A stretch of DNA of 64,000 bases from Fibrella aestuarina BUZ 2 (GCF_000331105.1 NC_020054.1:3107451-3171450), one strand, 5' to 3'; shown: positions 16,154-25,635, counted from the stretch's first letter. The notes: generated by a model from the letters alone, not told the origin. Program-made: numbers and translations.

Positions 16154-17566
16154 TTGACCTCTCGCAGAACCTTTATCAAATCGGGCGCGCTGGCGGCCGC
16201 CGCTTTCAGCATTGTGCCCCGGCACGTGCTGGGGAAAGGCTACATCGCGCCCTCCGACAAGCTGAATATTGCCGCCGTTGGCTGTGGCGGAAAAGCCGAT
16301 TACAATATTCAGCAGGCATACAACGGCGGTACCGACAATATTGTAGCCCTCTGCGATGTCGATGACCGGCAGGCTAAAAAATACCGCGAAAAGTTTTCGT
16401 CGGCCCCCTATTTCCGCGACTACCGCGAGATGCTCGATAAGGTGGGTAAAACCATCGATGCGGTGATCGTAACGACGCCCGACCACATGCACGCCCCGAT
16501 CGCGATGGCGGCCATGAACCTGGGCAAACACGTCTACGTCGAAAAACCCCTCACACACGACATCTACGAAGCCCGGATGCTCACCGAGGCCGCCCGGCGC
16601 AACAAAGTAGTTACGCAGATGGGCAATCAGGGCAGCAGCGGCGACGCCACCCGCTACGTTGAAGCCCTCATTCAGAACAAGGTAATCGGCCACGTGCACA
16701 CGGTCTACTGCTGGACCAACCGCCCCACCTGGCCGCAGGGCGTACAGTCGCCCAAAGACAAGAACGAATCGCAGCCTGTGCCGAGTGAAGTCGACTGGAA
16801 CAAATGGCTGGGAACAGCACCCTACCGCGACTATCACCCGGCCTACATGCCCTTCCGCTGGCGGGGCTACTGGGACTTCGGCACCGGCGCCCTGGGCGAC
16901 ATGGGTTGTCACTTCATCGACGTGCCGTTCCGGGCGCTCAAGCTCAAATACCCTGCCTCGGTGGAGTGTAGCGTCGGCTCAGTCTATGCCGATTTCTTTC
17001 AGGAAGCCTTCTTCGACGATGTGTGCCCGCCTTCGTCGACGGTGCACATGACGTTTCCGTCGGAAGACCGCAAGGTGAAGGATATCAAATTTTCGTGGTT
17101 TGATGGTGGCATCCGGCCCCCGCTGCCCGACGGCGTCACCTACGAACAGGTCTTTTCCGACATCGACGGCGGCATGCTGTTCATGGGCACCAAAGGCATG
17201 CTGTCAGCGGGGTTGTTCGGCAATAACTACAAGCTGCTGCCTGTCGAAAAATTCGAGGGGCAGGCTATGCCCGCCCCCATCCGGCCGCTGGTCGACGGCA
17301 AAACGGAGGGGCATCAGCAGCAGTGGGTCAACGCCTGCAAGCAGGGGTTTGGTGCCTATACCTCGTCGGGCTTCGATTCGGCCGGGCCACTCACCGAAAT
17401 GGTGCTGATGGGAAACCTCGCCACGCGCAGCTACATGGCGCGGGAGGGCAATCAATTTCCAGGCCGAAAAAAGCTGCTGTGGGATGGTGATTCGATGCGA
17501 GTTACCAATTTCGATTATGCGAACCAATTTGTAAAACGAACCTACGCAAACGGATACACTTTATAG
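16154..17566 (+). CDS. Tat-exported Gfo/Idh/MocA family oxidoreductase
   Basis: The product is a 470-residue NAD(P)-dependent sugar oxidoreductase. A twin-arginine signal (SRRTFIKS then hydrophobic AALAAAAFSIV) precedes the Rossmann domain (NIAAVGCGGKADYN, residues 38-51), the EKP motif (130-132, Lys catalytic) and a C-terminal alpha/beta domain with GALGDMGCHFIDVPF. The start is TTG at 16154; no in-frame ATG exists between it and the Tat motif. Bacteroidota members often oxidise glycosides in the periplasm with tightly held cofactor, but the substrate here is unknown. A paralogue with the same VPRHVLGKG segment lies at 52407-53903. A strong terminator follows. Confidence 0.88.
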   Translation: MTSRRTFIKSGALAAAAFSIVPRHVLGKGYIAPSDKLNIAAVGCGGKADYNIQQAYNGGTDNIVALCDVDDRQAKKYREKFSSAPYFRDYREMLDKVGKTIDAVIVTTPDHMHAPIAMAAMNLGKHVYVEKPLTHDIYEARMLTEAARRNKVVTQMGNQGSSGDATRYVEALIQNKVIGHVHTVYCWTNRPTWPQGVQSPKDKNESQPVPSEVDWNKWLGTAPYRDYHPAYMPFRWRGYWDFGTGALGDMGCHFIDVPFRALKLKYPASVECSVGSVYADFFQEAFFDDVCPPSSTVHMTFPSEDRKVKDIKFSWFDGGIRPPLPDGVTYEQVFSDIDGGMLFMGTKGMLSAGLFGNNYKLLPVEKFEGQAMPAPIRPLVDGKTEGHQQQWVNACKQGFGAYTSSGFDSAGPLTEMVLMGNLATRSYMAREGNQFPGRKKLLWDGDSMRVTNFDYANQFVKRTYANGYTL

Positions 17567-17591
17567 CATAAAACTACGTCTACTTAAGTAG

Positions 17592-17635
17592 AAAGAGGCG
17601 GTAAAAACCTGTGGTTTTTACCGCCTCTTTCTTTT
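17592..17635 (+). terminator. Rho-independent terminator of the Gfo/Idh/MocA gene
   Basis: A perfect 18-base stem (17592-17609 with 17613-17630) with a 3-base TGT loop is followed by CTTTTT. It starts about 25 bases after the stop codon. Confidence 0.92.
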
Positions 17636-17959
17636 TCGAAAAAAAGTGTGCTGAAACGGGCCTTTTAGTGTGGCCAAATCAGCCTCACACAGTCTTTAGT
17701 GTTACCTAAAAGTCAGTCGATAAATTTTAGGCTAATTTTTAATAGAAAGTTTTGTACTAAATGGTGAATTTATAATGAGCGATGCTTACTAAACATAGTA
17801 CACTTTTGACATGTATTTGATTGATTGTCAAGGCGAAGAAATAGCCGATTTTCCGTATAAATACGTATGTCAGCTTGAGCGAGTCGACATGGCTGGTGAC
17901 TTACAATGGCGCTCAATGAACAGCATTTAGGCGTAATTTTTGTCTGAATTTGTACACTT
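17636..17959. other. AT-rich intergenic region upstream of the first TonB receptor
   Basis: This 320-base stretch has no credible gene. It is more AT-rich than the flanking genes and holds a small inverted repeat (CCTAAAA at 17705-17711, TTTTAGG at 17725-17731). Several TAnnTTTG-like strings occur near 17930-17950, close to the receptor start, but none has a well-spaced upstream TTTG, so I do not assign a promoter. It presumably carries the control region of the receptor-DUF4249 pair. Confidence 0.5.
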
Positions 17960-20389
17960 ATGAGAACACTTTTATCCATCTATGTTTATCTACTGTTCGT
18001 GTCCTTTTGTAAGGCACAAACGCCGCCGTCCAACCGCTACACGATAAGTGGCTATGTTCGGGAAATGGGCAGCCATGAAGCCCTGCTTGGTGCTACCGTC
18101 CGCGTCGCCGATAAACAACTGGGCACTCAGTCCAATACGTTTGGCTTTTATTCAATAACCTTGCCCGAAGCTGACTCGGTTTCGCTCATTTTTTCGCTCG
18201 TAGGTTACCAGCCTCAGGTACGTACCGTTTCGTTGCATGAAGCGCAGACGTTCACCGTTGAGCTGATGGCGGGCGAACAACTGCGGGAGGTGGTTGTGAG
18301 CGGTGAAAAACAGCATGAACGGGTGAGCGAAACGGCGCAGATGAGCCAGATCGAGCTGCCCATCGCCCAGATCAAGAAGGTGCCCGCCCTGCTGGGGGAG
18401 AAAGACGTGCTCAAGGTGCTGCAACTGATGCCCGGAGTGCAGAAAGGCTCCGAGGGGCAGAGTGGGTTGTATGTGCGGGGGGGCGGCCCCGACCAGAACC
18501 TGATCGTGCTGGATGATGCGGTGGTGTACAACGCCAGCCACTTGTTTGGTTTTTTCTCGGTCTTCAACGGGGATGCCCTGAAGAGTGTGGAGCTGACCAA
18601 GGGTGGTTTCCCGGCCCGGTACGGGGGTCGGCTCTCCTCGGTCATTGACCTGACGATGAAAGACGGGGCCCGCGATCAACTGCATGGCGAGGTAGGCGTT
18701 GGCATCATTGCGGCCCGGGCGACCCTGGAAGGGCCCTTGCTGTCGCCCAAAAATGGCAAACGGGCACCGGCTTCCTTCATTATCTCGGCCCGCCGAACGT
18801 ACCTGGATGCACTGGCGGCCCCCCTCATCAAACGGCAGACCAACGGCGAAAGCAGCGCTGGCTACTTTTTCTACGACCTGAACGCCAAGCTTAATTTTGA
18901 CCTTGGCCCTCGTGATAAAATCTATGTAAGTGGCTATTTCGGCCGCGACAAGTTCAACTCGGCCAACAACGTCGAGAAGACAAGCATTGGCCTGGGCTGG
19001 GGCAACGCTACGGCAACCATGCGCTGGAACCACCAGTTCAGCCAAAAACTATTCGCCAATACATCGCTGATTTTCAGTGATTACGGTTTCCATATCGACG
19101 CCGACCAACTGGTGGGCGACCAGAGCCGGTTTATTCTGAACTACTCGTCGGGTATTCGGGATTATGGGTTCAAACACGACCTCGACTATTACCCCCTGCC
19201 CAACCACGCCATGCGGTTCGGGTTGCAGGTGACCGACCACCAGTTTACGCCCAGTGCCATTGTGCTCGAAAACCAGGCGCTGGCGTCGATCAAGCGGGAA
19301 GTGGAACGGATCGACGTGCTGGAAGCGGGTGTCTACGCCGAAGATACCTGGCAGCCGGGGCGGCACTGGCGGTTCAATGGCGGGTTACGGTTAAGCTCGT
19401 TCAGTACAAAAAACGTCCGCTACATACAGCCTGAGCCGCGCCTGTCAACTGCCTACTCATTTGGCGCCAACTGGGCCGCCAAGGCTTCGTATGCGCTTAT
19501 GAACCAGTATGTGCATCTGCTCAGCAACACCGGCGTTGGGCTGCCCACCGACCTGTGGGTGCCTACTACGGATCGGGTGAAACCGCAGCAGTCGCAGCAG
19601 TGGGCGGTGGGTCTGGCCAAGGATGTCCCGAAGGCTGACCTGGCGATCACGGTTGAAGGCTACTATAAGCGGATGAACAACATCATCAACTACAAGGAAG
19701 GCGCCAGTTTCCTGCTGATCAACGATCCGGGTTCGGCTCAGCAGGTCCGTTGGGAAGACAATGTGACGGCGGGCCGGGGCTGGAGCTACGGCGGCGAGGT
19801 GTTGCTGCAAAAGAAAGAGGGGCGGTTTAGCGGCTGGGTAGGCTACACACTGTCCTGGACGCAATGGCAGTTTGCCGACCTGAACAATGGGCAGCCGTTC
19901 TTCCCCCGCTACGATCGGCGCCACGACATATCGGTAGTCGGCATGTATGATTTTACGCCCAACCTCACGGTATCGGCTACCTGGGTGTATGGCACCGGGC
20001 AGGCCCTGACGATCCCCAACTCGCGTTACCGGTCGTTCGGGCTGGGTAATAGTTTCGACTATATCCGCGACAGTCAGGGTACGATTACGGGTCTCAAACC
20101 CCGGCCCTTTGAGAATGACCTGGGCGTGCGTGATTTTGGCGAAAGCAAAAACACATTCCGGGCCGAACCGTACCATCGCCTCGACGTGAGTGTGCAGCTG
20201 CGCCGTCGTCGTCGGCAACATCAGAGCACCTGGGAGTTCAGCGCCTATAACGCCTACAATCGCCAGAATCCGTTCTTCTACAACATCGAAAGTGTGCGGG
20301 CCGCCCCCGATAAACCCAGCACCAGCGTACTTTATAAATACTCGGTGTTCCCGGTTGTACCGTCGATCAACTACACCTATAAGTTTTAA
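17960..20389 (+). CDS. TonB-dependent receptor with CarboxypepD_reg-like N-domain (copy 1)
   Basis: The product is an 809-residue outer-membrane receptor. A signal peptide ends at KAQ20; a carboxypeptidase-regulatory-like domain (residues about 27-110, TISGYVREMGSHEALLGATVRV) precedes the plug (about 120-230) and a 22-strand barrel to the terminal aromatic-rich INYTYKF. The plug region from SETAQ to SSVIDL is identical over 109 residues to the receptor encoded at 21549-24050. The DUF4249 lipoprotein gene follows after 53 bases. Receptors of this type import large or scarce ligands using TonB energy; no ligand can be deduced. Intact length, no frameshift. Confidence 0.92.
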   Translation: MRTLLSIYVYLLFVSFCKAQTPPSNRYTISGYVREMGSHEALLGATVRVADKQLGTQSNTFGFYSITLPEADSVSLIFSLVGYQPQVRTVSLHEAQTFTVELMAGEQLREVVVSGEKQHERVSETAQMSQIELPIAQIKKVPALLGEKDVLKVLQLMPGVQKGSEGQSGLYVRGGGPDQNLIVLDDAVVYNASHLFGFFSVFNGDALKSVELTKGGFPARYGGRLSSVIDLTMKDGARDQLHGEVGVGIIAARATLEGPLLSPKNGKRAPASFIISARRTYLDALAAPLIKRQTNGESSAGYFFYDLNAKLNFDLGPRDKIYVSGYFGRDKFNSANNVEKTSIGLGWGNATATMRWNHQFSQKLFANTSLIFSDYGFHIDADQLVGDQSRFILNYSSGIRDYGFKHDLDYYPLPNHAMRFGLQVTDHQFTPSAIVLENQALASIKREVERIDVLEAGVYAEDTWQPGRHWRFNGGLRLSSFSTKNVRYIQPEPRLSTAYSFGANWAAKASYALMNQYVHLLSNTGVGLPTDLWVPTTDRVKPQQSQQWAVGLAKDVPKADLAITVEGYYKRMNNIINYKEGASFLLINDPGSAQQVRWEDNVTAGRGWSYGGEVLLQKKEGRFSGWVGYTLSWTQWQFADLNNGQPFFPRYDRRHDISVVGMYDFTPNLTVSATWVYGTGQALTIPNSRYRSFGLGNSFDYIRDSQGTITGLKPRPFENDLGVRDFGESKNTFRAEPYHRLDVSVQLRRRRRQHQSTWEFSAYNAYNRQNPFFYNIESVRAAPDKPSTSVLYKYSVFPVVPSINYTYKF

Positions 20390-20442
20390 ACGTGTTAAAC
20401 GTGGTGCACTTGCTCATTCGTTAACACCATCAACAACCAATC

Positions 20443-21426
20443 GTGACTCTAGTTTATTCAACCTTGAGACTGCTGTTTGCCGGTTCGCTCGCGGCTGTTG
20501 CGTTGAGTGCCTGCACAAACCTGCGCACCGAAATTGACCCGTCTGAACTACCCGGCGAGCCCGAAAAAATAGTGGTGTACGGCTATATTTCGCCGCAGGA
20601 CACCATTCTGTCGGTGCGGGTGGGCCGGTCGAAACCCGTATTGGGTGATGGGGCCGAAGCCGTTCCTTTCAACATCAACAACGCCACCGTATCCATTAAC
20701 AACGGCACCCAAACGGTCAGACTGACCTATAATTCGACCGACCAGGTGTATCGGGTCAAGGCAAGCACCCTGCCTATTCGCGCTGGACAAACCTACACAC
20801 TCGACGTAAGCACCCCCGATGGCAAGCGCGTAACTGCTCAAGCCAACGTACCCAAGCCAATTGCCATCCAGTCGGTGCGTATCGATTCCTCCATCGTCGA
20901 TGCGGGAACGGCCTGGAAGAAGTCGTATCTGATGACCATCAGCTGGCAGGATCCCGTCGGAGAGGAGAATTTTTATCGCTATGGCGGCACGTTCAACTGG
21001 AACCCCAACCAGGCGTACCCGATCAATGGGCAACCGAAGCCCTCGCCCGTGACCCTGCGAACCATTCCGTTCCAGCGCGAAAACACAACGGGTAATCTGG
21101 TTACCGACAAGAACCAGGATGGAGTGGTACTCAGCAGCCAGTCGTCGAGCGAGATTGTGAATGTGAGCCTGGATGATAAAGTGCCCAACGCACAAACGCA
21201 GGTCGCGAAAATTCGCCTCGGAAGTGTTTATCCGGGAGCTACCGTCACGGCCCAACTGCTGCACCTCGACAAACTCTATTACCGCTACGCCAATGCGGTT
21301 ATCAATCAGCGTCGTAACCGCGACAATCCCTTTGCCGAACCTGTGCTCATTCCTACTAACATAGTAGGTGGTTTAGGCTGTTTTGTTGGCTATAATCGCA
21401 CCGATAAGGCCATTCTGTTGCGTTGA
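20443..21426 (+). CDS. DUF4249 lipoprotein (partner of TonB receptor copy 1)
   Basis: The product is a 327-residue lipoprotein beginning at GTG 20443 with lipobox ALSAC; an in-frame TTG at 20464 is an alternative start. The family signature is present: GYISPQDTILSVRVGRSKPVLGD near the N-terminus, a beta-rich middle with LPIRAGQTYTLDVSTPDGK, and the terminal DNPFAEPVLIPTNI followed by GGLGCFVGYN. DUF4249 genes regularly sit next to TonB receptors in Bacteroidota, and the protein is presumed to be an outer-membrane or surface partner, but no function is established. A homologue follows receptor copy 2. Confidence 0.88.
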   Translation: MTLVYSTLRLLFAGSLAAVALSACTNLRTEIDPSELPGEPEKIVVYGYISPQDTILSVRVGRSKPVLGDGAEAVPFNINNATVSINNGTQTVRLTYNSTDQVYRVKASTLPIRAGQTYTLDVSTPDGKRVTAQANVPKPIAIQSVRIDSSIVDAGTAWKKSYLMTISWQDPVGEENFYRYGGTFNWNPNQAYPINGQPKPSPVTLRTIPFQRENTTGNLVTDKNQDGVVLSSQSSSEIVNVSLDDKVPNAQTQVAKIRLGSVYPGATVTAQLLHLDKLYYRYANAVINQRRNRDNPFAEPVLIPTNIVGGLGCFVGYNRTDKAILLR

Positions 21427-21548
21427 GCCGTATTGTTTGTCTAATAAATAAGCGGATGTATTGAATTAGATGGTGTTATTTTCGTGAATGAGTCAACGGT
21501 ACACAACGAACAGTTGCCAAATGGGCTCATTCACGAAAACACTGTTTG

Positions 21549-24050
21549 ATGAAAACACGCCTACTTGTCGCCTGGCTGGGTTGCCTTTGGGTATCCGGTG
21601 CTTACAGTCAGTCGAAATCAACACTCAACGTACCCACCGTCACGATCAGCGGCTACGTCCGCGAAGCGGGCTCGCAGGAAGCCCTTATCGGGGTTAATGT
21701 CTACCAGTCGAACGACCCAACCGACCGATCGCGGCCCGACCGATCGCGGCCCGACCGAACGCGGCCCGGAACGACAACCAACACCTACGGCTTTTATTCG
21801 TTGACCGTACCCGCGCAGGATAGCCTGCAACTGACCTATTCGATGGTGGGTTATGCGGTCGAGCAGCCGCGCATCGGTGCGCAGAAAAGCCAGACCGTCA
21901 ACGTGTTTCTGGTTGCCGGTAAGCAATTGAGCGAAGTGGTCGTGCGCTCATCACGGGCCGATGAGAAAGTAAGCGAAACGGCGCAGATGAGCCAGATTGA
22001 GCTGCCCATCGCCCAGATCAAGAAAGTGCCCGCCCTGCTGGGGGAGAAAGACGTGCTCAAGGTGCTGCAACTGATGCCCGGGGTGCAGAAAGGCTCCGAG
22101 GGGCAGAGCGGGCTGTATGTGCGGGGGGGCGGTCCCGACCAGAACCTGATCGTGCTCGACGATGCGGTGGTGTACAACGCCAGCCATTTGTTTGGCTTCT
22201 TTTCGGTCTTCAACGGGGATGCCCTGAAGAGTGTGGAGCTGACCAAGGGCGGTTTTCCGGCGCGGTATGGGGGGCGGCTCTCCTCGGTCATCGATCTGAA
22301 CATGAAAGATGGCAACAAGGAAAAGCTGCACGGTGAAGGTGGCATTGGGCTGATTGCCAGCCGACTGACGCTGGAAGGGCCGCTGACCAAAAAGAAATCG
22401 GGGCCGGGCTCTACTTCATTTCTGTTATCAGGTCGGCGAACGTACCTGGACGTAATTGCCGCGCCGCTTATCGCCGCCGAAAGCAACGGGCGCAATACCG
22501 CCGGCTATTATTTCTACGACCTCAACGCCAAAGTCAATACCGAGCTAGGCCCCAAAGACAAACTGTACCTGAGCGGCTACTTCGGGCGGGATAAATTCTA
22601 CGCCATCGATAAGTCGAGTAACAGCAACAGCAAAAGCGACATCGGCCTGGGTTGGGGCAATGCCACCGGTACGCTGCGCTGGAATCACCTGTTCTCCGAC
22701 AAAGTGTTCGGCAATGCGTCGTTCATCTACAGCAATTATGATTTCTCGATCAGTTCCGATGAAACCACCACGTCGCAACAGTCGGTCGATGAGTTTTCGC
22801 TCCGATACACCTCGGGTATTCGTGATCTGGGCGCGAAATATGATCTGGACATCTACCCCAATCCGCAGCATTCAATCCGGGTTGGTGTGCAGGCAACGGC
22901 GCATCAGTTTACGCCCAGTGCTATCGTCGTCAAGAATACGGATATAAAGGAAAACCGGCGCGATGTAGAAACAATCGATGTAACGGAGGCAGGGGTGTAC
23001 GCCGAAGATACCTGGAAACCCACTGACGCCTGGCGCGTCAATGCAGGGCTGCGTCTGAGTGCGTTTGTTCATAAAGCGGTAACGTACCTACGACCCGAAC
23101 CCCGCTTGTCGGTCGCTTACATTATCAAACCCGACCTGTCGGTGAAAGCCTCCTATGCGCTGATGAACCAGTATGTGCATCTGTTGAGCAACACGGGCAT
23201 CGGGTTGCCGACCGACCTGTGGGTGCCCACCACGGACCGCATCCGACCGCAGCAATCGCAGCAGTGGGCGGTGGGGTTGGCCAAAGATTTCTCCGAACGG
23301 GGCCTCACACTGACCATTGAAGGCTATTACAAGCGGATGGACAACATCGTCAACTACAAGGAGGGCGCTAGCTTTCTGCTCATCGAAGATCCTACCCGCG
23401 CCGATCGAGTCCGTTGGGAAGACAACGTAACGGCGGGCCGGGGCTGGAGTTATGGGGCTGAAGTGCTGCTGCAAAAGAAAGTGGGGCGCTTCAGCGGTTG
23501 GATTGGCTACACCTGGTCGCGCACGGAATGGCAGTTTGCCGATCTGAATAACGGGGAGCCGTTTTTTCCCCGGTACGACCGCCGCCACGACGCCTCGCTG
23601 GTGGGTATTTACGAACTCAGCCCCCGAGTTACGCTGGCTGGCACCTGGGTCTATGGCACTGGTCAGGCGCTAACGTTACCGCAGATCAGTTACAACGCGT
23701 TTGAGCAGGGCAATCCTTATTTAACCAACCTTGGCTATAACAACAACCTGCCCCTGATCAACCAGTTGTTTGGGTTCCCCCGGCAGGTCGACGAGTATGG
23801 GCCGAAAAACAGTTTCCGCGCCGAAGCCTACCATCGGTTCGATGTAAGCGTCCAGTTTCACAAGAAAAAGAAGCGCCACGAACGTACCTGGGAATTCAGT
23901 GCCTACAATGCCTACAACCGACGAAATCCGTTTTTCTACACCCTGACCAGCCGTCCGGTTGACGGGCCGTCCAACACATCGGAGACTGTCTTGCAGCGAT
24001 ACTCGGTCTTCCCCATCGTGCCTTCCGTAAGCTATAATTTTAAATTCTGA
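21549..24050 (+). CDS. TonB-dependent receptor (copy 2)
   Basis: The product is an 833-residue outer-membrane receptor, paralogous to copy 1. ATG at 21549 is chosen (signal MKTRLLVAWLGCLWVSGAYS); a TTG immediately before is in frame. The regulatory-like domain (ISGYVREAGSQEALIGVNV) contains an in-frame array of three 15-base repeats encoding Arg-Pro-Asp-rich residues, absent from copy 1. The plug is identical to copy 1 over 109 residues, while the barrel and N-domain diverge clearly. The stop codon overlaps the ATG of the next gene by one base (TGATG), so the DUF4249 partner is translationally coupled. Ligand unknown. Confidence 0.92.
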   Translation: MKTRLLVAWLGCLWVSGAYSQSKSTLNVPTVTISGYVREAGSQEALIGVNVYQSNDPTDRSRPDRSRPDRTRPGTTTNTYGFYSLTVPAQDSLQLTYSMVGYAVEQPRIGAQKSQTVNVFLVAGKQLSEVVVRSSRADEKVSETAQMSQIELPIAQIKKVPALLGEKDVLKVLQLMPGVQKGSEGQSGLYVRGGGPDQNLIVLDDAVVYNASHLFGFFSVFNGDALKSVELTKGGFPARYGGRLSSVIDLNMKDGNKEKLHGEGGIGLIASRLTLEGPLTKKKSGPGSTSFLLSGRRTYLDVIAAPLIAAESNGRNTAGYYFYDLNAKVNTELGPKDKLYLSGYFGRDKFYAIDKSSNSNSKSDIGLGWGNATGTLRWNHLFSDKVFGNASFIYSNYDFSISSDETTTSQQSVDEFSLRYTSGIRDLGAKYDLDIYPNPQHSIRVGVQATAHQFTPSAIVVKNTDIKENRRDVETIDVTEAGVYAEDTWKPTDAWRVNAGLRLSAFVHKAVTYLRPEPRLSVAYIIKPDLSVKASYALMNQYVHLLSNTGIGLPTDLWVPTTDRIRPQQSQQWAVGLAKDFSERGLTLTIEGYYKRMDNIVNYKEGASFLLIEDPTRADRVRWEDNVTAGRGWSYGAEVLLQKKVGRFSGWIGYTWSRTEWQFADLNNGEPFFPRYDRRHDASLVGIYELSPRVTLAGTWVYGTGQALTLPQISYNAFEQGNPYLTNLGYNNNLPLINQLFGFPRQVDEYGPKNSFRAEAYHRFDVSVQFHKKKKRHERTWEFSAYNAYNRRNPFFYTLTSRPVDGPSNTSETVLQRYSVFPIVPSVSYNFKF
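21721..21765 (+). repeat. three tandem 15-base repeats inside receptor copy 2
   Basis: The unit CCGACCGATCGCGGC occurs at 21721-21735 and 21736-21750, with a one-base variant at 21751-21765. It is a multiple of three, so copy changes would keep the reading frame. It encodes repeated Asp-Arg-Ser/Thr-Arg-Pro in the N-terminal domain. Confidence 0.95.
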
Positions 24051-24973
24051 TGAAAGCGATTTTCCTCTCTGGAGTCGGCCTGTTCGTAATGCTCCTGACG
24101 CTGACGGGCTGTGATAGCCTGGTGCAGGACGTCGACTCGAAAAACCTGCCGGTTGTAAGCCGTAAATTAGTGGTTCACAGCTATATATCACCTCAGGATA
24201 CGGTTTTGACGGTCATCGTCACCGAACCGCGTGCTGTGTTGGGTGGTCAGGCGTCCCAGGATTATTATGGCACGCCAGTCACTAACGCTACCGTCGAGCT
24301 GTCGGATGGCACTCGCCCGGTGCGGCTTGTGTATAGTGCCTATGATCGGTTGTACCGGGCTACTCCACAGGCGCTGCCCATCCGGGCGGGGACTACCTAC
24401 ACACTAACTATTGCGGCGCCCGGATACCCAACGGCCACCTCGCAGTGTACGGTCCCGGCTGTTGTGCTGCCAAGCCAGATCAGTGCAGATTCAGTAACCG
24501 AAACGAACTTTTACGATCGGCTGCTCTATCGGGCCCGGCTCGACTGGCAAGACCCGGCCGGACAAACCAACTATTACCGTGTCTCGGGTGTAGGCCTGGC
24601 GCTTGTCAAAGTTAGCTATGCGCCTCGTCCCAACGCGCCCCTGCGTGACACCTCGTATGTGGTCAGCACCAGCCTGGGCTTTGCGTCGACAACGCTTTTG
24701 AGCGATGACAATCGGGATGGCGGTGCATTTAGTTCGGTCAGGGGGACGGTGTGGAAAGGGGCTTTCCCCTATACACCGCAGACCATCGATATGCGGCTCG
24801 ACCTGAACCATATCGATGTGAACTATTACCGGTATCAGGAGGCGCTGGAACGGCAGCGGTCTGTAGGCGATAATCCATTTGCGGAGCCTGTGCTCATCCC
24901 ATCGAACATTCAAAATGGACTCGGCTGTTTTGGGGCTTACACTAAGTCGTCGTTAACCGTCAAGATCAAGTAA
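24050..24973 (+). CDS. DUF4249 lipoprotein (partner of TonB receptor copy 2)
   Basis: The product is a 307-residue lipoprotein with lipobox TLTGC. It shares with the DUF4249 protein at 20443-21426 the features HSYISPQDTVLTVIVTEPRAVLGG, LPIRAGTTYTLTIAAPGY and the C-terminal block DNPFAEPVLIPSNI followed by GLGCFGAY, while the middle is poorly conserved. Its ATG overlaps the stop codon of the receptor gene by one base, evidence of a tight functional pair. Outer-membrane anchoring is inferred from the lipobox. Function of the family is not known. Confidence 0.88.
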   Translation: MKAIFLSGVGLFVMLLTLTGCDSLVQDVDSKNLPVVSRKLVVHSYISPQDTVLTVIVTEPRAVLGGQASQDYYGTPVTNATVELSDGTRPVRLVYSAYDRLYRATPQALPIRAGTTYTLTIAAPGYPTATSQCTVPAVVLPSQISADSVTETNFYDRLLYRARLDWQDPAGQTNYYRVSGVGLALVKVSYAPRPNAPLRDTSYVVSTSLGFASTTLLSDDNRDGGAFSSVRGTVWKGAFPYTPQTIDMRLDLNHIDVNYYRYQEALERQRSVGDNPFAEPVLIPSNIQNGLGCFGAYTKSSLTVKIK

Positions 24974-24986
24974 GGAGGGACGTAAC

Positions 24987-25023
24987 GCCGGGCCGGGATT
25001 CGCGACGAAGCGGAAAGCCCGGC
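24987..25023. terminator. GC-rich hairpin between convergent DUF4249 and acetyltransferase genes
   Basis: Arms GCCGGGC (24987-24993) and GCCCGGC (25017-25023) enclose a loop with further pairing. It lies in the 54-base gap between two convergent genes. Confidence 0.5.
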
Positions 25024-25027
25024 TCGA

Positions 25028-25603
25028 TCAAAGCGATTTGACCACTTTGGCGGGAATACCGGCTACCACCGTGTTTGGGGGAACGTCGCGGCTCACTACC
25101 GCCCCAGCGGCGACCACCGCGTTCTCGCCGATGGTAACGCCCGGCAAAATGGTGGCTCCAGCCCCAATCCAGGCGTTGCGTTTGATTACAATGGGCCGGG
25201 GAATCAGGGTTTGCCGGTCGGCCGGGTCTAGTGGGTGATTCTCGGAAGTGAGGTTGACACGTGGACCAATCTGAACGTCGTCGTCGATAGTGATGCCACC
25301 AATGTCCAGAAACGAGCAGGCGTGGTTGATAAACACGTTCTTGCCGAGCCGGATATGCCGTCCGAAGTTGGTATGAAACGGCGGAAAAACGACGGTCGTC
25401 GGGGCGATCTCCATCCCGATGATGGCGCTGAGTTGGGAACGTACCTGATCGACGCTGGTGGCCGTGGCGTTCATTTCGACACAGAGGCGGATGGTGCGCG
25501 CTACGACCTCGCCAAACCGGTCATACTCTGGGTCATCCTTGCGCAGGAACTCACCCGCCTGTAGTCGTTGAAAAATGGTCGTTGGGGATTGATCGGGAGA
25601 CAT
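25028..25603 (-). CDS. sugar O-acetyltransferase, left-handed beta-helix (LacA/Maa type)
   Basis: The product is a 191-residue hexapeptide-repeat protein. The N-terminal helical segment ([20 protein letters not shown]) and the repeats [31 protein letters not shown], then [26 protein letters not shown] are typical of maltose/galactoside acetyltransferases that use acetyl-CoA. A catalytic histidine is plausible in SENHPLD or FINHAC. ATG at 25603 is chosen over a TTG start at 25621. It is convergent with the DUF4249 gene and lies downstream of the aldehyde oxidoreductase operon, from which a hairpin separates it. Acceptor unknown. Confidence 0.85.
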   Translation of the reverse strand: MSPDQSPTTIFQRLQAGEFLRKDDPEYDRFGEVVARTIRLCVEMNATATSVDQVRSQLSAIIGMEIAPTTVVFPPFHTNFGRHIRLGKNVFINHACSFLDIGGITIDDDVQIGPRVNLTSENHPLDPADRQTLIPRPIVIKRNAWIGAGATILPGVTIGENAVVAAGAVVSRDVPPNTVVAGIPAKVVKSL

Positions 25604-25635
25604 ACGTTCACTTTCACTCAATTGGTTTTAGTCAA

